A DNA stretch of 64,000 nt from NCBI GenBank assembly GCA_023846275.1, contig CM043868.1, positions 21,423,755 through 21,487,754 of the forward strand, in the 5' to 3' direction. The DNA comes from Vanilla planifolia (Eukaryota > Streptophyta > Magnoliopsida > Asparagales > Orchidaceae). Positions 51,521-64,000 of the stretch are shown here, one piece after another. The position numbers and the translations under genes are program-made. Each line of letters opens with the position of its first letter. The first letter of the stretch is position 1. The notes beneath the pieces are model-generated. The model was not told where the DNA came from and did no database searches. It saw only the letters and a program-made list of their open reading frames with translations.

Positions 51521-51769
51521 CGAAAACACTCGAAACCTTACAAATTGTTTCCTTTATGGGTTCGACCTAACCAATATGCATATTTAATTCTAGTTTAGCT
51601 AAGCTCGATCCTTTGCTTTACCTCAGCCAATTTAGGATTACATTGTCACAAATATCCAACTCAACTTGATTCAGTTTCGACTGTCTTCTGACTTGAGGCT
51701 TGTGAGTGCTCGCTTAGGCTTTGCTTGGCCTGAGAGCTTACACTTGAGCAAAGATGTAATTTTTTTAAC

Positions 51770-53130
51770 TATGAAATTTTAAGGAAATTATTTTTTCTAA
51801 TTTAATCAAAGTTTGATAATTGAATTAATATAGAATTTAACAACTATGCATAAAAAGTATTTAACTAAGAAAAGGATTAAGAAATTAAAAAATAGAATCT
51901 TAAATGTCTGTTAAATTAAGAAGAGTATTAAATAATATGCTTAAGAAGGATTTGAAATTAAGATGAATGAAGATATGTCTTATAATCAATAATATAATAT
52001 TTTATAACAAAAAAATTATTTCAAAATTGATATAAATATCTTCAATCTTTGAAACTTATTGAATACTCTAAGGTACTTTGAAGACCTCTAATTCACCATC
52101 TTCAAATGTGCATAGCTTATTATTTACATGTAAACCTATTTTACGCTAAGCAAATCTATTAAAATAAAATATTAAATATTTAAGACTTAATTCATATAAC
52201 ATAAAGATGAGTCAATAAGAATATAGAGCAATTGAATCATAGAGATGGAGGAGATGTTATGCATATTTTTAAATACGAACTATATCAATAGAGGTCATAA
52301 AGATGCTTCGCAAGTTAATTGAGCTGTGTGACGTGGAGAGAATATTTCAATGAAGCTAATAAGATAGGATTCAAGAAGGCTTGAAACATACAAGGAGGGA
52401 ACATATGCTCTAAAATTATGTTTTAGAATAATGATCTCATAAATTATGGACTTGACAAGAAGATCTCTCGTTGTATCAATTTGTCTCAAAGAGGCCTTGA
52501 GAGACATGGATTTGTCTTAAAGAGGTCTCAAGAGGTTTTGATGTTTCAAAGAGGACTCAAGAAGTATGGATTTATCTTGAGAGCAAAGTTGCAAAAGTAA
52601 TTAACTTGGAAATGTCTTAAGAATTATTGAGCAGCCATAAGGAGATCTCTAGGGTTAATAAAACAATTAACGAACAAGCAACGAGGATAGCCTTTTAAAG
52701 CTCATGCAAGATTAGTTTAAACCTGAAAAGGATAAATTATGGTCAATTATGGTGTCAAGTAGACATGACACCTTAATGGATTAATAAGAGGCTTATGTAC
52801 TCAAGAAATAAATTTGAAATGTTTAGAAAATTATGATTGATTTTGAGCTCAAGGAGGAGATATTATGGCTTAAGAGGATGTCTCAAGATGTTTTAGATTT
52901 TTATAGACTATGAAAGGTAATAACTTATAGTGGTATCGAGATGATCTTGAATTGTGTTAGTAGATTTCATGAAATTTCAAGATAATTAAGAAGATGCTTG
53001 AGTTTGTTTTTGAGGTAAAATAAATGTGCATATTAAATTACATTAGATCATGTATTGTGGCTAACCACTGCACTAGAGGGATTTGGACTTTAGTGGATTA
53101 GAAATTTATGAATCTTCTTATCAACTTTTT
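51770..53130. other. AT-rich intergenic stretch, no gene seen
   Basis: Around 52,440-52,600 short words such as CAAAGAGG(C/A)CT and ATGGATTT(G/A)TCTT recur, suggesting decayed short tandem repeats. Otherwise nothing recognised. Confidence 0.5.
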
Positions 53131-54800
53131 AAGGGTTTTAATTTATAAAATTTTGAATTTTGTGAAAGCATTTATCTTTACATTATTAGAAATATATAAG
53201 AAATTTTTAGAAATTCATAGATTTAAGACCTAAATATACAAAAGTTAAGATTTGATTTTAAATTGTTTAGATTTTAGTTGTATGTTTTCTAAGATGTTAA
53301 AATGAAATACGTTTGACTCTTTTTTCTATTATACCATGGTCCTTTGGTAACTCTAAAAAGGACTTTTGGGAGAGATATCAATAAAGGAAGTAGATCGATG
53401 CACTTTGTGTTGTGACCAAAAAATAACGAGGATTAACTTTGGGTGTCTTTTGGTTATTGGAATATTGTCAAGGGTGCTTTGATTCTCAAGAATATTTTCA
53501 AGGTTTAAAATTCATATGCCTTAATTTTTGCTCTCTTTCATTCATCTTATTACTCATTATTGTTGCTACTCTATATGATTTTATCTTTGTTGGGTTATAT
53601 AAAGGAGCTACACTTACTCTATTGTAATATTGTCTCACAAATTTAATCTTATTTTGCCCTTAGTCACAAGTTGCACATTATCCATAATTTTATCTCCCAC
53701 ATCTATAGTTGAAAACAATTACATTAGGTTTTTTATATTGATTAGACTTACTATTTGACTTAAAATGTGTTGAAGTACTTAATAAAATAATGTATATAGA
53801 TGAGATATAATGATTATCATTATTATATACAATCTAATATGTTCTAATTTAATCTAATATTCTTTAATTAGAGTAATATAAATTAAAGAAATGACATTAT
53901 TATAATAGGGAAAAGTGAACAATCTTTTAATTGAAGATAACCAATCTTCGTATTTTCCTCTATGACTTATAGCCCAAAAATTTGCATCATATTAGCTTTC
54001 TAGTGCTTTTTAAATCATAAAATTTTAAGTTTTCTAAAAACATGTATATCTACTTTATTATAAATATGTAAGATGTTTTCAGATATGCATAGATTTATGA
54101 CCTAAATATTTAAAATTTAAATTTAATTTTAAATAATTTATATTTTAGTTGTACTTATTTTAATATGTTAGAATTTAGTATTTTATTTTTATCACCTTTT
54201 TTTCATTATTCTATGATATTTTGGTAATTCTAAGAGACTTTTAGGAGAGATATAAATAGCGCAAGTAGAAGAATACACCTTATTTTGTGACCAAAAAGTG
54301 CTTAACAGCTTTAGGTGTCATTTGGTCATTGGAAGGTTTTCAAGTGTGCTTTTATTCTCAAGATTATTGTCAAGGTTTAAAATTTATATATCATAGTTTT
54401 TTAATTCTTTCATTCAACTTAGTACTCTTTATTGTTGGCACTCTATATGATCTATCTCGATTGGGATAGATAAATGGGCTATATTTACTCTATGATGAGA
54501 TTATGACGTACATTTGATTTTTTTTTGTTCTTAGTCACAACTTGCACCTTACTTATACTCTCACCTAGCATCTTTATAGTTGGAAAAAATTATATTAACT
54601 TCTTTATGTTGACTAGAAAGATTACTATTATTATGTGCAATATTATATATTCCAACTTTATCAACTATTCTTCACAAAGATTAACATAAATTAAAGAAAT
54701 GACTCATTGTTACAATAGAAAATAATGAACAATCCTTCAATTGAAGATCACCAATCTTCTTGTTTTCCTCTTACCAATCAAAGTCCAAAAATTTGCATCA
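53130..54800 (+). repeat. tandem repeat R3, two copies of about 0.85 kb
   Basis: Copy one at about 53,130-53,995 and copy two at about 54,000-54,800 share, in order, CATAGATTTA(A/T)GACCTAAATA, GACTTTT(G/A)GGAGAGATAT, TCAAGGTTTAAAATT, CTCTATATGAT and CCCAAAAATTTGCATCAT or close variants. A related partial copy lies near 49,560-49,900. Confidence 0.85.
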
Positions 54801-54809
54801 TAAGATAAA

Positions 54810-55800
54810 ATCCACCACAATGCTCCAAGACAGCAATAATAATAAAAATGAAAAAAACAATCACTGTTGATTTTTGCAGATTCTATGCTCATTTATGAGG
54901 TTTGTTAGCAATCATAGTCCTTAAATGGGAAATGTGTTATGAAAGACCAGACAAAAACTCTCCTCAATCCACAATGGACCGAATCCAACCATATTGTCTA
55001 TCTTTGGCTAAAATAGTGAACCATGGCTTCATCATGCAGCCCATGAGTCACTTATGTGCACCATTTCTTTGAGAACTTCAAAAGGTAAACCAAAAACATA
55101 GTTAAAAATGATGAACTTACCAAACGCAGACACCTATTCCAAAGGCTCCATAAGATTCTTCCTTCTATTAAGACTATGTGATCTTCTAAGCAAAACTATA
55201 TATTAGCTAATTCGCTTGAACTAAAAAGTTTTTCTATTATTTGGCTTTCTACCTTTGAAAAGAGAGAATCTATCATAGATTTGACCTTCCGTATCATCGT
55301 TTCAACCATGAGTGACATATTAATGCCTACAGTTGTGAAGCCCCGAATCACTTTTGAGAATGTCGCTTGATGCAATATTTGTTGACGACCAGAGCCTCCA
55401 ATCTTTAGCATTCACGCCAACTGTTCTGTTCCTTTGTGCAGTGGATGCATCACCCACTTGATCGTCAATAATGCTAATGTTTCTTCTCAAGCAACATTAC
55501 TACTTGATTTTTTTTTTTTCCCTTATTTCTCAAAACATCATCGGTCATTACAAAGGAACCACAGATGCACCATGAAAAACTAGTACAACAGTGCATAGGG
55601 TGGAATGTAACCCTTTGATCGGCTTTGGATTTCGTGCAGCTGGTCATCTTTTCCACTTCACAACGAGATCCATGCACTCCGATGACACGAGGACCACCTA
55701 CACCAGCAAACAATGTTATGCGACACTTTGCGATGACATGCAAAGGGAGACAAACGAAACGCCTGCCCCCATAACTCGCCGCCATTCCACCAACAAAAAC
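54810..55800 (-). other. unrecognised, less AT-rich segment with minus-strand open frames
   Basis: GC content rises towards the RR-TZF gene. On the minus strand, open frames lie at 55,196-55,411 (71 codons) and 55,474-55,803 (109 codons, Cys-rich); another frame at 55,658-55,864 overlaps the latter. They show no motif I can name, and overlapping frames disagree. They may be a decayed gene, an exon of an unseen gene, or chance. Confidence 0.25.
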
Positions 55801-55823
55801 CATATACGTTATCTCCTTCCATT

Positions 55824-55852
55824 AATATATGTATATATATATATATATATAT
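55824..55852. repeat. (TA)n tract upstream of the RR-TZF gene
   Basis: About 14 TA units ending some 45 bases before the start codon. It probably lies in the promoter or 5' UTR and hides any discrete TATA box. Confidence 0.95.
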
Positions 55853-55897
55853 GTACACACCCAAACAAGTAACACAGCTCGCAGGTGTTCATAATAT

Positions 55898-56491
55898 ATG
55901 AATATGAGAATGGAGATAGAATTAACGGAGCTGATCGTCCGCCTCGCCGGCCACGATGCGATGTTAAGGGCTGCGGCGATGGACGAGTTCCTGATGTATA
56001 CCTACAAGGTGCGGCGGTGCCCGAAGACGCGGAGCCACGACTGGACCTACTGCCCGTACGCCCACCGAGGGGAGAAGGCGCGGCGGCGGGACCCGAGGAA
56101 GTTCCCCTATCACGGCATAGCGTGTCCGGAGTTCCGACATGCGGGCGAGTGCCGGCGCGGACAGAACTGCGAGTACGCGCACGGGGTGTTCGAGTTCTGG
56201 CTGCACCCCACGCGGTACCGAACACGGCTGTGCGAAGCTGGGCTCATGTGCCCGCGTCGGGTCTGCTTCTTCGCCCACTCGCCGGAAGAGCTGCGCCCGG
56301 AGGTGATCCATGACTGCTTCAGATGCGAGCTCCGGGGCCACACCGTCGGCGTCGGAAGGGCAGTTGATGACGTTGTGGGTCCTTGCTGTGCTAAGCCAGC
56401 CTGTTGCCTGGGTGGTGTTGGGGTAGAGAGGGGCGAGGAGGATGGGCTCGAGATGCCGGATATTGAATGGGTTGTTGACCTGGTGAAGTGA
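55898..56491 (+). CDS. arginine-rich tandem CCCH zinc-finger protein (RR-TZF family)
   Basis: Intronless, 197 residues. Plant RR-TZF proteins bind AU-rich mRNA elements, shuttle between nucleus and cytoplasmic granules, and modulate ABA/GA, stress and senescence responses. The RR region has C41-x10-C52-x3-H56 then [12 protein letters not shown] (58-69). The tandem fingers fit the family exactly: C76-x8-C85-x5-C91-x3-H95, 16-residue spacer (with WLHPTRYRT), C112-x5-C118-x4-C123-x3-H127. No ankyrin repeats precede it, so it belongs to the short class. The first ATG is used here; the in-frame ATG at 55,910 has a better context (purine at -3, G at +4). Codons are strongly GC-ending, unlike EMF2. 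The tail after residue ~135 is variable, acidic near the end. Which TZF orthologue it is cannot be told. Confidence 0.95.
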   Translation: MNMRMEIELTELIVRLAGHDAMLRAAAMDEFLMYTYKVRRCPKTRSHDWTYCPYAHRGEKARRRDPRKFPYHGIACPEFRHAGECRRGQNCEYAHGVFEFWLHPTRYRTRLCEAGLMCPRRVCFFAHSPEELRPEVIHDCFRCELRGHTVGVGRAVDDVVGPCCAKPACCLGGVGVERGEEDGLEMPDIEWVVDLVK

Positions 56492-56900
56492 TCGGCTTAT
56501 TTGGGTCGCTATTTATCTGCAATTAGGGTAGAACTCGATGAGTGATTCAGGAGAAACCGTACAACTAATCATGGAGAAAACTCCAATCATGTTCACTCGT
56601 ACCTAATTTGTTCATATATTGGAGTAGCAGACATAAAACACCGTAACTTTCCTCTGGTTTTGTAACCAAACCAAGATTGAGAGATGAACACAGATCTAAA
56701 CTTAATGAGCCTACCTATGGCCCATCAGAGACGATGAAATTGGTTTGTCAATGGTCAAACCCAGTGTGTCATGTAGGTATAATGTAACGTTAAGACAATA
56801 CTTGTTGACTTGACTTCTGATGTTGACATTTTGGCTGTGACCTCTTCTTAATCGGAAGACCCGCATAGTAGTCGGCATTCAAAATGCCCACTTCCTTTGG
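56492..56900 (+). other. 3' UTR and downstream flank of the RR-TZF gene
   Basis: Moderate GC continues for about 400 bases, then drops sharply. One ATTTA word occurs near 56,511. CATAAAACACC near 56,635 is the nearest thing to a poly(A) signal; no canonical AATAAA seen. The end of the transcript is not determinable. Confidence 0.4.
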
Positions 56901-59900
56901 TAAGATGGCATGAAAAAAAAATATTATTTTAAATTAACTTAGAAATCTTAGATGTGAATAAATCTTGACAAAAGTATTTAGATATTTATTGTAAATATTA
57001 AAATATATGCTATGCAAGTAACGATTGTAATAGTCAAAAGGTTTTAAAAGCCTTAGAAAACAAAAAATCAGATCATAGGTTCTTCTAATCCAACAGTTCA
57101 AGTGAAGTCTAGAAAATCATCTTTTTATTTCGTTTTTTGTTGACGAAACACTTTAAAGATTATATTTGATTAATATTTAAACGTGACAAAATTTTATTGT
57201 TTTAAAAAGTTTAATATTTAAATATGATAAAATTTAACTGTTTTACTATTTAACAAATTGAAGTACTCTACATAACATGCATGTTTTCTCCAAAATTTTA
57301 TTTTTAATTAAATCTGTAGAAAATCAAATTATAACAAAATAAAATCATATTTAATTGTTAACTTACTAGTTTTCTTCATAGTTCAACAATTCTTATCTAG
57401 TTTTTCAAAGTTTTTCTCGAACATCATAAACTCCTTTTCCTAAACTCCTTTTCCTTGTTTTTCTATTCATCTCGACTAACCCAAGCTCAAAAGAGGATCT
57501 TTTGATATCTAGAAAACAAAGAGTTTTAAGTGGTAATTAAATCATAATGATCCTAATATGTATATAATCAACTAAGGCTAATGATGATTTATCTCCTTAT
57601 CTAACTCATTTAACTTGTTTATTTATTATTTTAAATAAATTTATAACTAATTTACTTAGTTTTTAAAAATTTAAAATAAATTATAATTAGAATAATATCA
57701 AAGAAGATATTTAAAAAATATTTTTTACTTAAATTATTTTTTTATTCAAAATACAAACTCTGTTTACTATAAAAATAATTTAAATTTTATTATATATTAT
57801 TATCACAACAAGGTATTATGTAAATAAAATTTAAGACTGTTATAATCAAAGTTTATAAAATATTTTTATATAGAATGAAGTAAACTTAAGATAACATTTG
57901 GAGCCTTGAGAAATGTTGTAGTTAAACTAGATTCATGCTTATGATGATGCTTCAAAGCAATGTGTTCGTTGTCTAAAATGACAAAAAAATATCTTGTAGA
58001 AGATGCTTATCTTATTCAATAAAGTTTTTGTTCAAAGGACTTTAGAAATAAACATGGTTGAATGTATCTGACCATTGGAGATGTAAACTATCATCCATAT
58101 TAAGTTTATTAAGAGATAAGTGTGGATAACCATATCATTGTGGTTACAAACTTTTCTTACACATGGTGGATAAAAAAGAACTCTCATGATCTTTATTTTG
58201 ATAGACAAAGAGACTAATCAATCCAATGTTTTTAGTTTCATCAATATCTACATCATATTTGACATATCTATGTTGTTGGTAAATAAGCAAAAGAGATGCT
58301 TAGCACCCCTTACTATGAAGGAGAATAATATTTTTTTGTCCTAATTGAACTATATTTAACAATTGCAGTATTACTCGGTAGATCATTGCAAGTATACGAT
58401 CTTCATCCTACATTATATGCATGATATGGTTCAAGATTGATATATAGCATGCTTGTATTAAGTCGATGTGAGATATGCTTAGTATAATACCCTAACATCT
58501 TGGTTTATTAGATTAGTGGAGTAAGTGGATGCTTGCATGTTTAACATGGCTAAGATATGTAGTGTTGGACAACAACATGAGTAATTATATAGACTCAAGC
58601 ATAATTGTTCATGATTATTATATTTGTTCATTATCCTCTTTGTACTTTTTTCTCTGTCAATGATTTTTTTAAGAAAAGTACATGTTAGGAATCAAAGCTA
58701 CTTCATATAGGCTAATGGTCTTCTACTTGTAGTATGCTAAAATGAAGTATCATTCTTCACTTCTTATGAAACGACTAAATTTGTCATAAACATGCTATAG
58801 AATTGCTATTGTTTGTTTGATTAGAAAATCTATGCTACCCAAGTATAAGATTATTTTTAATAGATATAGTCCTTGTAAATAACAAAAAATGTTGCATAAC
58901 TTTCAAAAGGTAGATAGAAGGTCATTATATAAGGTATTTCTTTTGAGCAAGCAATTAATATTTTTTAATTTTTAGCAGATTATCTTTGTTATTGATCTCA
59001 CATAATTTTCAAGCAGAGAATCCATTATTACTACTCTTGTTGAATAGGTGATCTTAGTGAGTTACATGTTGATATCATTGTCAATGTATGCTATAGTCCC
59101 CCTCGTGTATCTTTATGTGTGTCATTTATACTACTAAGAAGCTTAATTACAATTTTTTATAATGGATATATGCTTGTCTCATGTCTTATTATGCATCATG
59201 GGAGAATATTTCTATGTATAAAGCTGCATGTGGTTTGGTGATGCACACAACCTTTAATTGTGTGGAGAGGCCCTTGTGGCCAAGTTCAATTAGAAATATG
59301 AAATTTACATTTGCAACTAAGATTGTTAGATCCACATATGCTAATAGGATTTGCATATGATTGATAGGTCAGTGGGTCGAAATGATCAATAATAGAAATA
59401 TATGGTTGATGGGACAATTAGACAAAATTATTGTTTTATAATCATTAGATCTCCGTTGTTGCTTTTGGTTTGTGACCTATTTTTTATTACATTAGGACAT
59501 GCCTCCCTTCTTTTATCATAATGTGTTTGATGTTAGTTAATATCTTGTTCAACATAAGATAGTTTGAGGTTTTTTTTATAATTTTTTTTTCATTTGGATC
59601 AAATACATAAGTTGACGAGATAAGATCATGTTTATTTATGTCATTATTGAGTAGGGGAGTACCTTTATTTATAGGATATATTCTCTATGCTATGTGGGCA
59701 AGTTTTCAAGAACCTCATAGTGTTAGAGGCTTTAGGGGCAATCTTAATTGCTTTTGTTTCATTGGATGTTGTCCTATATTGTTGTACTGATGTGAGTGTG
59801 AATTATCATATTGAGAAGGATTTTGATTATACTATTGTCATTTATTAGCTCGTTGTGATAGCACTTTTGTACCTTTAGATTCTCACGTTTGTTCTCTTTG

Positions 59901-61300
59901 TATTATGAGAGCATTCTTGACTTTTTTACTATCATTGTCTTGAAGAACCTTCAAACTAGCAAACTCATCTATGCCATCATTGTTATTTTTTTGATTTTGT
60001 AGGCCTATAATTCAAAAATACATGGGATTCCCATATTACTCTTTCTCAATAATTATGGCATTCATCTCGAGCTTGTCGCTCCCTTTGGCCCATTTAAAAT
60101 TCACTCTTATATGAAGGTCTAAAATGATATTTCATATCACAACATGAGTCATTCCTTTGATAACTTTTGTTATTATAAATTTTAATAGTTTTTAAAACAT
60201 TATAGATTTATTAGTTATGATATTGTACATTTTATACCATTGAAACATAATTCATTAAAAGATCACTTGTTCTTGACCACCAAATACATTTATGATGACG
60301 TTCAATGTTCTTTTGACTCAATTACTCATTTATCTTTTTTAGAGTTTTGGTTCGACATGTGTTTGCCATTTTGTGAATCATGTCACGATGTTTTTTTTAT
60401 CAGCATAATCAAATTGTTTGATTTCTTTTTGAATAAATAGATATCTCCCATAGCTGCTTTTTGTGCCATCCTTAATACCATCATGCAAACATTAAGTAGA
60501 GCCCTCCATAAACCTAAATGATATATAAAATTTAAATTAATATTTTAAAAGTTTTATTGGGCTTACAAATAGGTTCATGAGGCACATGCAACTGGCTAAA
60601 TTAATATACCATCCTCTTCGTCATGCATTCACTTTAGTTTATTTTGGCCTATGGTGTGCGATACTAACATGGGCAGCATTGATGGGTCATGTACTCATTT
60701 TCCAAAGTCGAGTCAACTCAAACAGCACGCTTAATTAATATGCAAATCGTTACGATGAAAAGCATGACATTTTATTGCGTGCGTGACTATGATGTAATTA
60801 TTTAAATCATGTGACGAAGTTAATTATGGTTTGACACGTATTTTTTTCATTGCTTCTTTGGTTTACTATTAACTCTGGTGTTTTATTCGGCGGTTATTGA
60901 CAGTTATTTTTTCAAGTTTTTTCAAAAAATATTTTGTAGTGCATCATTAATAGCCGATTTTTACAAAGTATTTATATTTGATGCCTTGGAAAAATTATAT
61001 TTAACTTATTACCACTCATTTTGATATTTTTACATCACATTTCTCCATGCATTTAGTTATCAAAGTTTGCATATAGAATATTTTTTCTTGGTGATTCTCA
61101 TCATAGTTGATTTTTTTTGTGACAAAATCTTTATAAAAGTGTTAAATATTGTAATTATGATATTATAGTATTAGATCGTGATGTTTTTCTTAAATGTTTA
61201 AAATGTGATAGTTTATAATGATTTAAGACTATTATAAAGGAATAATTTTTAATGACTTCAAAAATAAATTATTTAATTAGTACATAATTTTTAGTAAAAA
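56900..61300. other. AT-rich intergenic stretch, no gene recognised
   Basis: No conserved protein motif on either strand. The plus open frame at 60,240-60,440 (66 codons) is unsupported. Probably old transposon debris. Confidence 0.6.
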
Positions 61301-63755
61301 TATTGAATTGTCGTATCATATCTCATCATCATAAGTCTCGATTCTGTGAATTATATGATCCTATCTTTGTGTACCGTTAGGGAGTGAAAATATCATAATT
61401 ACTAAGTCTTTTTTATAATACTAATTTTTTGTGTTGAAGGGGAACGAGACACAAAATGTTGAGCCTAATATCTGAAAAACCCATGATACCTAAAAGTAAA
61501 GTATCTTATAATTATTAAGTCTTATTTTATAATGTCAACTTCTTAAGTTGACAGCAAACAATCACTCGCAATGTCAGAAGTCGATCTCAAAGTACTCATG
61601 ACACCAAAAATTCAATTATATCATAATAATTAAGTTTCGATAACATATATTGACAATGAAAGAGACATTTGAAATATTAGAACATCATCTTTGAGTACCC
61701 ATAAATTCTAGAGTAAAGTATTTTATCATTACTAAATCAATACCTCTGTATGTCATGACTCCATTTTCACGGACAACACAAGAGGTAATGTATGCCACAT
61801 TGATAAGATCATTGTCTAATGGGATCTTATTTTTCTCATGTTATATTAGTATATTTTGTATCGTTTTATTTTATTTTATCATATATTCAGATTTTTAGTA
61901 TAATAAATTATGCAACTATACATATGTAATTACACACACACACACACACACACAGCAGTTATCATATAGTGTTATAAAAAATCAAAACTTAAATAAATAA
62001 TTACTATGATATACAATACTCGCATCATTTAATACTTTATAATAATATTAATAAATATTTAAAAAACCCACTTATACAACAGTTAATTGGTCTACATATT
62101 TGACTACTTTAAGATATTTTTTATTACTTTTTCTCTTTTTTTATTGGTTTTAACTACAAAAATTCACATTCGTGCTTATTGACGAAAATTTAATTTTTAT
62201 TATGGAAGCACTTTCTAAAAGTTATACTTAACAAACTATCATCTTTTTATTATTATCATCATATCATTCAAAACTATAAATCCTATCATATTGTACGTCA
62301 AGGGCTTTACAATAGTTGGATCACTATATGATTATCATTTTACAACTCTAATATCACTATCGTATTAGTAAGTCTTAAAACATTTAATGGGTTGTATTAG
62401 GGATTAGATAGATGATCCATAATAAACTTATTTATTAAATAGTTGTACTAGTCTTATTTTCATTTCAAATTATATGAACCATGGTTTAATTAAATTTTTT
62501 ATTTCATGTTGCATGGTATGATATCACATATCATATTGTACGACTCTTACTTGATGCTATTCGGATAATGAATTTTAATATTGATCTCTATTAAGTCATT
62601 AGAAAACATGTCGTATAAGTTCAATCTATGTTTCATGCCTCTTCAATCTATTATTTAATGCACAAAGAAATACATCGAACATATTAATATATTCCACATT
62701 TTATACATGCTTGATAAGCAATATATTTGTAGAGTAAAACAACATATATCATAATTATTTCATATCGTAGCCGTATAATTATAGTTCATGGTATGCATCA
62801 TAATATACAAGTTCGATATAAATACATTACATTAGTACAATACGTACTCATATATGTATATACGATCAGGCGAGCAATCAAACAAGACGATTTATTGGTT
62901 AAGAAGTACAAAGCGTATCACACTATATATTTTTTTCTATAATAGTACGACAACCAACATCTAGTTATGCGTAATACTAATGTGCTCATTATGTCATATT
63001 AATATGACACCCAAGTTACTAAATTGGACAAGTTACTCCATCATATTAGTATGATAAGCTTATTGAATGAGTATTATTCTTTGCTCACAAGTTTGTAATA
63101 CCTAAATAAAAAAGATCTCTAATATATTGTGATGGTTATATTAATACAATAAAATAAACTATCTTCGATCATTATAGTAACAAATTGTAACAACCTCTAA
63201 TCCCTTTCAATCATATACTGAACTTATATATAGATTTTACTTGACGTTTAAATTAAATTATACAAGCTTTGATAAGAAAACTTGAGAAAGATCTTTACTT
63301 TTCTTTCTTATCAGCTTATTTCTTGATTTTTCAATCTCTTTATTTTTCATAAAGGAAAGAATCATATTTATTTTCTTCTTTTTTAAATCTTCTCTCTCTC
63401 TCTCCATCCCTCTTGAAGTTTTAAATGTAGAAATTTAGTTTAGAGTAAATGAGAAGCTTTTTCTCTTACTAAATAAGAGAATTAAAATATACCCATTATT
63501 ATTATTATTATTTTATAAATTCATGAAAATTTTAATTTACTTTTAAAAATTACAAATTATGTATAAAAGAATTATTGACGAAGAGATTTTTGTAATGATA
63601 TGCTTAAATAAACAATTTAGCTACTATAATTTTAGTATATTTTTCGAGACTCTCTTGACATAATGCATTTTTAAATTTTGAATTTGCGTCACTTGTATTT
63701 AGCATATAAATGCTTTGAGATGATGTAAAAATTTAATTAGGTAAGCTATCATATT
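61300..63755 (+). repeat. dispersed repeat R1, copy B
   Basis: Second copy of the repeat at 47,290-49,560, same orientation, about 14 kb away. It starts with the ~110-bp sub-repeats (AAAGTATCTTATAATTATTA), has a CA tract at the matching place, and ends in TTTAATTAGGTAAGCTATCA. Divergence is high. Confidence 0.75.
61932..61954. repeat. (CA)n microsatellite inside R1 copy B
   Basis: About 11 CA units. Confidence 0.98.
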
Positions 63756-63816
63756 CAATTAAAAAGAGTTTTTGTCAAATGAGAGGAAGAGAAATAGATA
63801 GTGAGAGATAAAGAAA

Positions 63817-63852
63817 GATATATAGAGATAGAGAGAGAGAGAGAAAGAAACA
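63817..63852. repeat. GA-rich tract
   Basis: AGATA/GAGA repeats on the plus strand. The open frames on the opposite strand here are low-complexity Ser/Leu artefacts. Confidence 0.9.
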
Positions 63853-64000
63853 AAGGAAGAAGAGGTGAGCTCAAGAAATTTAGCAAAGGTACAATTAAAA
63901 AAAAGAGTGGATGCTGAATATAAGAACTTAGAAATAATAAAAGTGGGGGAGAAAATAGTAAAGTTGACATCAAGTTTCTTATCATTCAATTCTAATTTGT

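Noticed and set aside
55809..56341. Several long open frames overlapping the RR-TZF gene on both strands
   Set aside because: GC-rich codons remove stops in all frames. Only the 55,898 frame has the exact CCCH spacing, and it alone explains the sequence.
63755..63989. Two overlapping 76-codon minus frames at the right edge
   Set aside because: They read through a GA/CT tract and are low-complexity Ser/Leu translations in two frames.

Overview
The window is nuclear DNA from a flowering plant, probably a monocot. It is AT-rich and interrupted by small intron-bounded exons, long repeat-filled introns, decayed retrotransposons, a decayed plastid-DNA insertion and one intronless GC-rich gene. A GC-rich intronless gene beside AT-rich genes is the bimodal pattern common in commelinid monocots. 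The species cannot be fixed from sequence alone.

Region 1 (1-36,250) is almost wholly one minus-strand gene: the Polycomb PRC2 subunit EMF2 (EMBRYONIC FLOWER 2, plant Su(z)12 homologue). I rebuilt 19 coding exons plus one 5' UTR exon by reading splice sites and phase. All junctions stay in frame and give about 626 residues, from the [12 protein letters not shown] start through the C2H2 zinc finger into the VEFS box. The last part of the VEFS box lies beyond the left edge. Coding exons are 35-295 nt; introns run from 76 nt to about 7 kb.

The long introns hold a LINE RNase H remnant, a likely solo LTR with a 24-bp minisatellite, a Ty1/copia reverse-transcriptase remnant, a Ty3/gypsy RT remnant, two decayed copies of plastid rpl2, and four local tandem duplications (about 166, 251, 300 and 482 bp).

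Region 2 (36,250-55,880) is very AT-rich intergenic DNA: old repeat families (one inverted pair, one tandem pair, the first copy of a 2.3-kb direct pair) and long TA/CA microsatellites. No gene was recognised. A less AT-rich stretch at 54,800-55,870 has open frames I could not identify.

Region 3 (55,898-56,491, plus strand) is an intronless gene for an arginine-rich tandem CCCH zinc-finger protein (RR-TZF family, 197 aa). Its body is strikingly GC-rich against its surroundings.

Region 4 (56,500-64,000) is AT-rich intergenic DNA ending in the second copy of the 2.3-kb repeat.

The two genes show no operon-like relation. EMF2 would act in H3K27 trimethylation and floral repression; the RR-TZF protein would act in mRNA turnover or stress and hormone signalling. 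No new molecular system is evident. The most unusual feature is the duplicated plastid rpl2 remnant, with copia sequence between its copies, inside intron 11 of a Polycomb gene.
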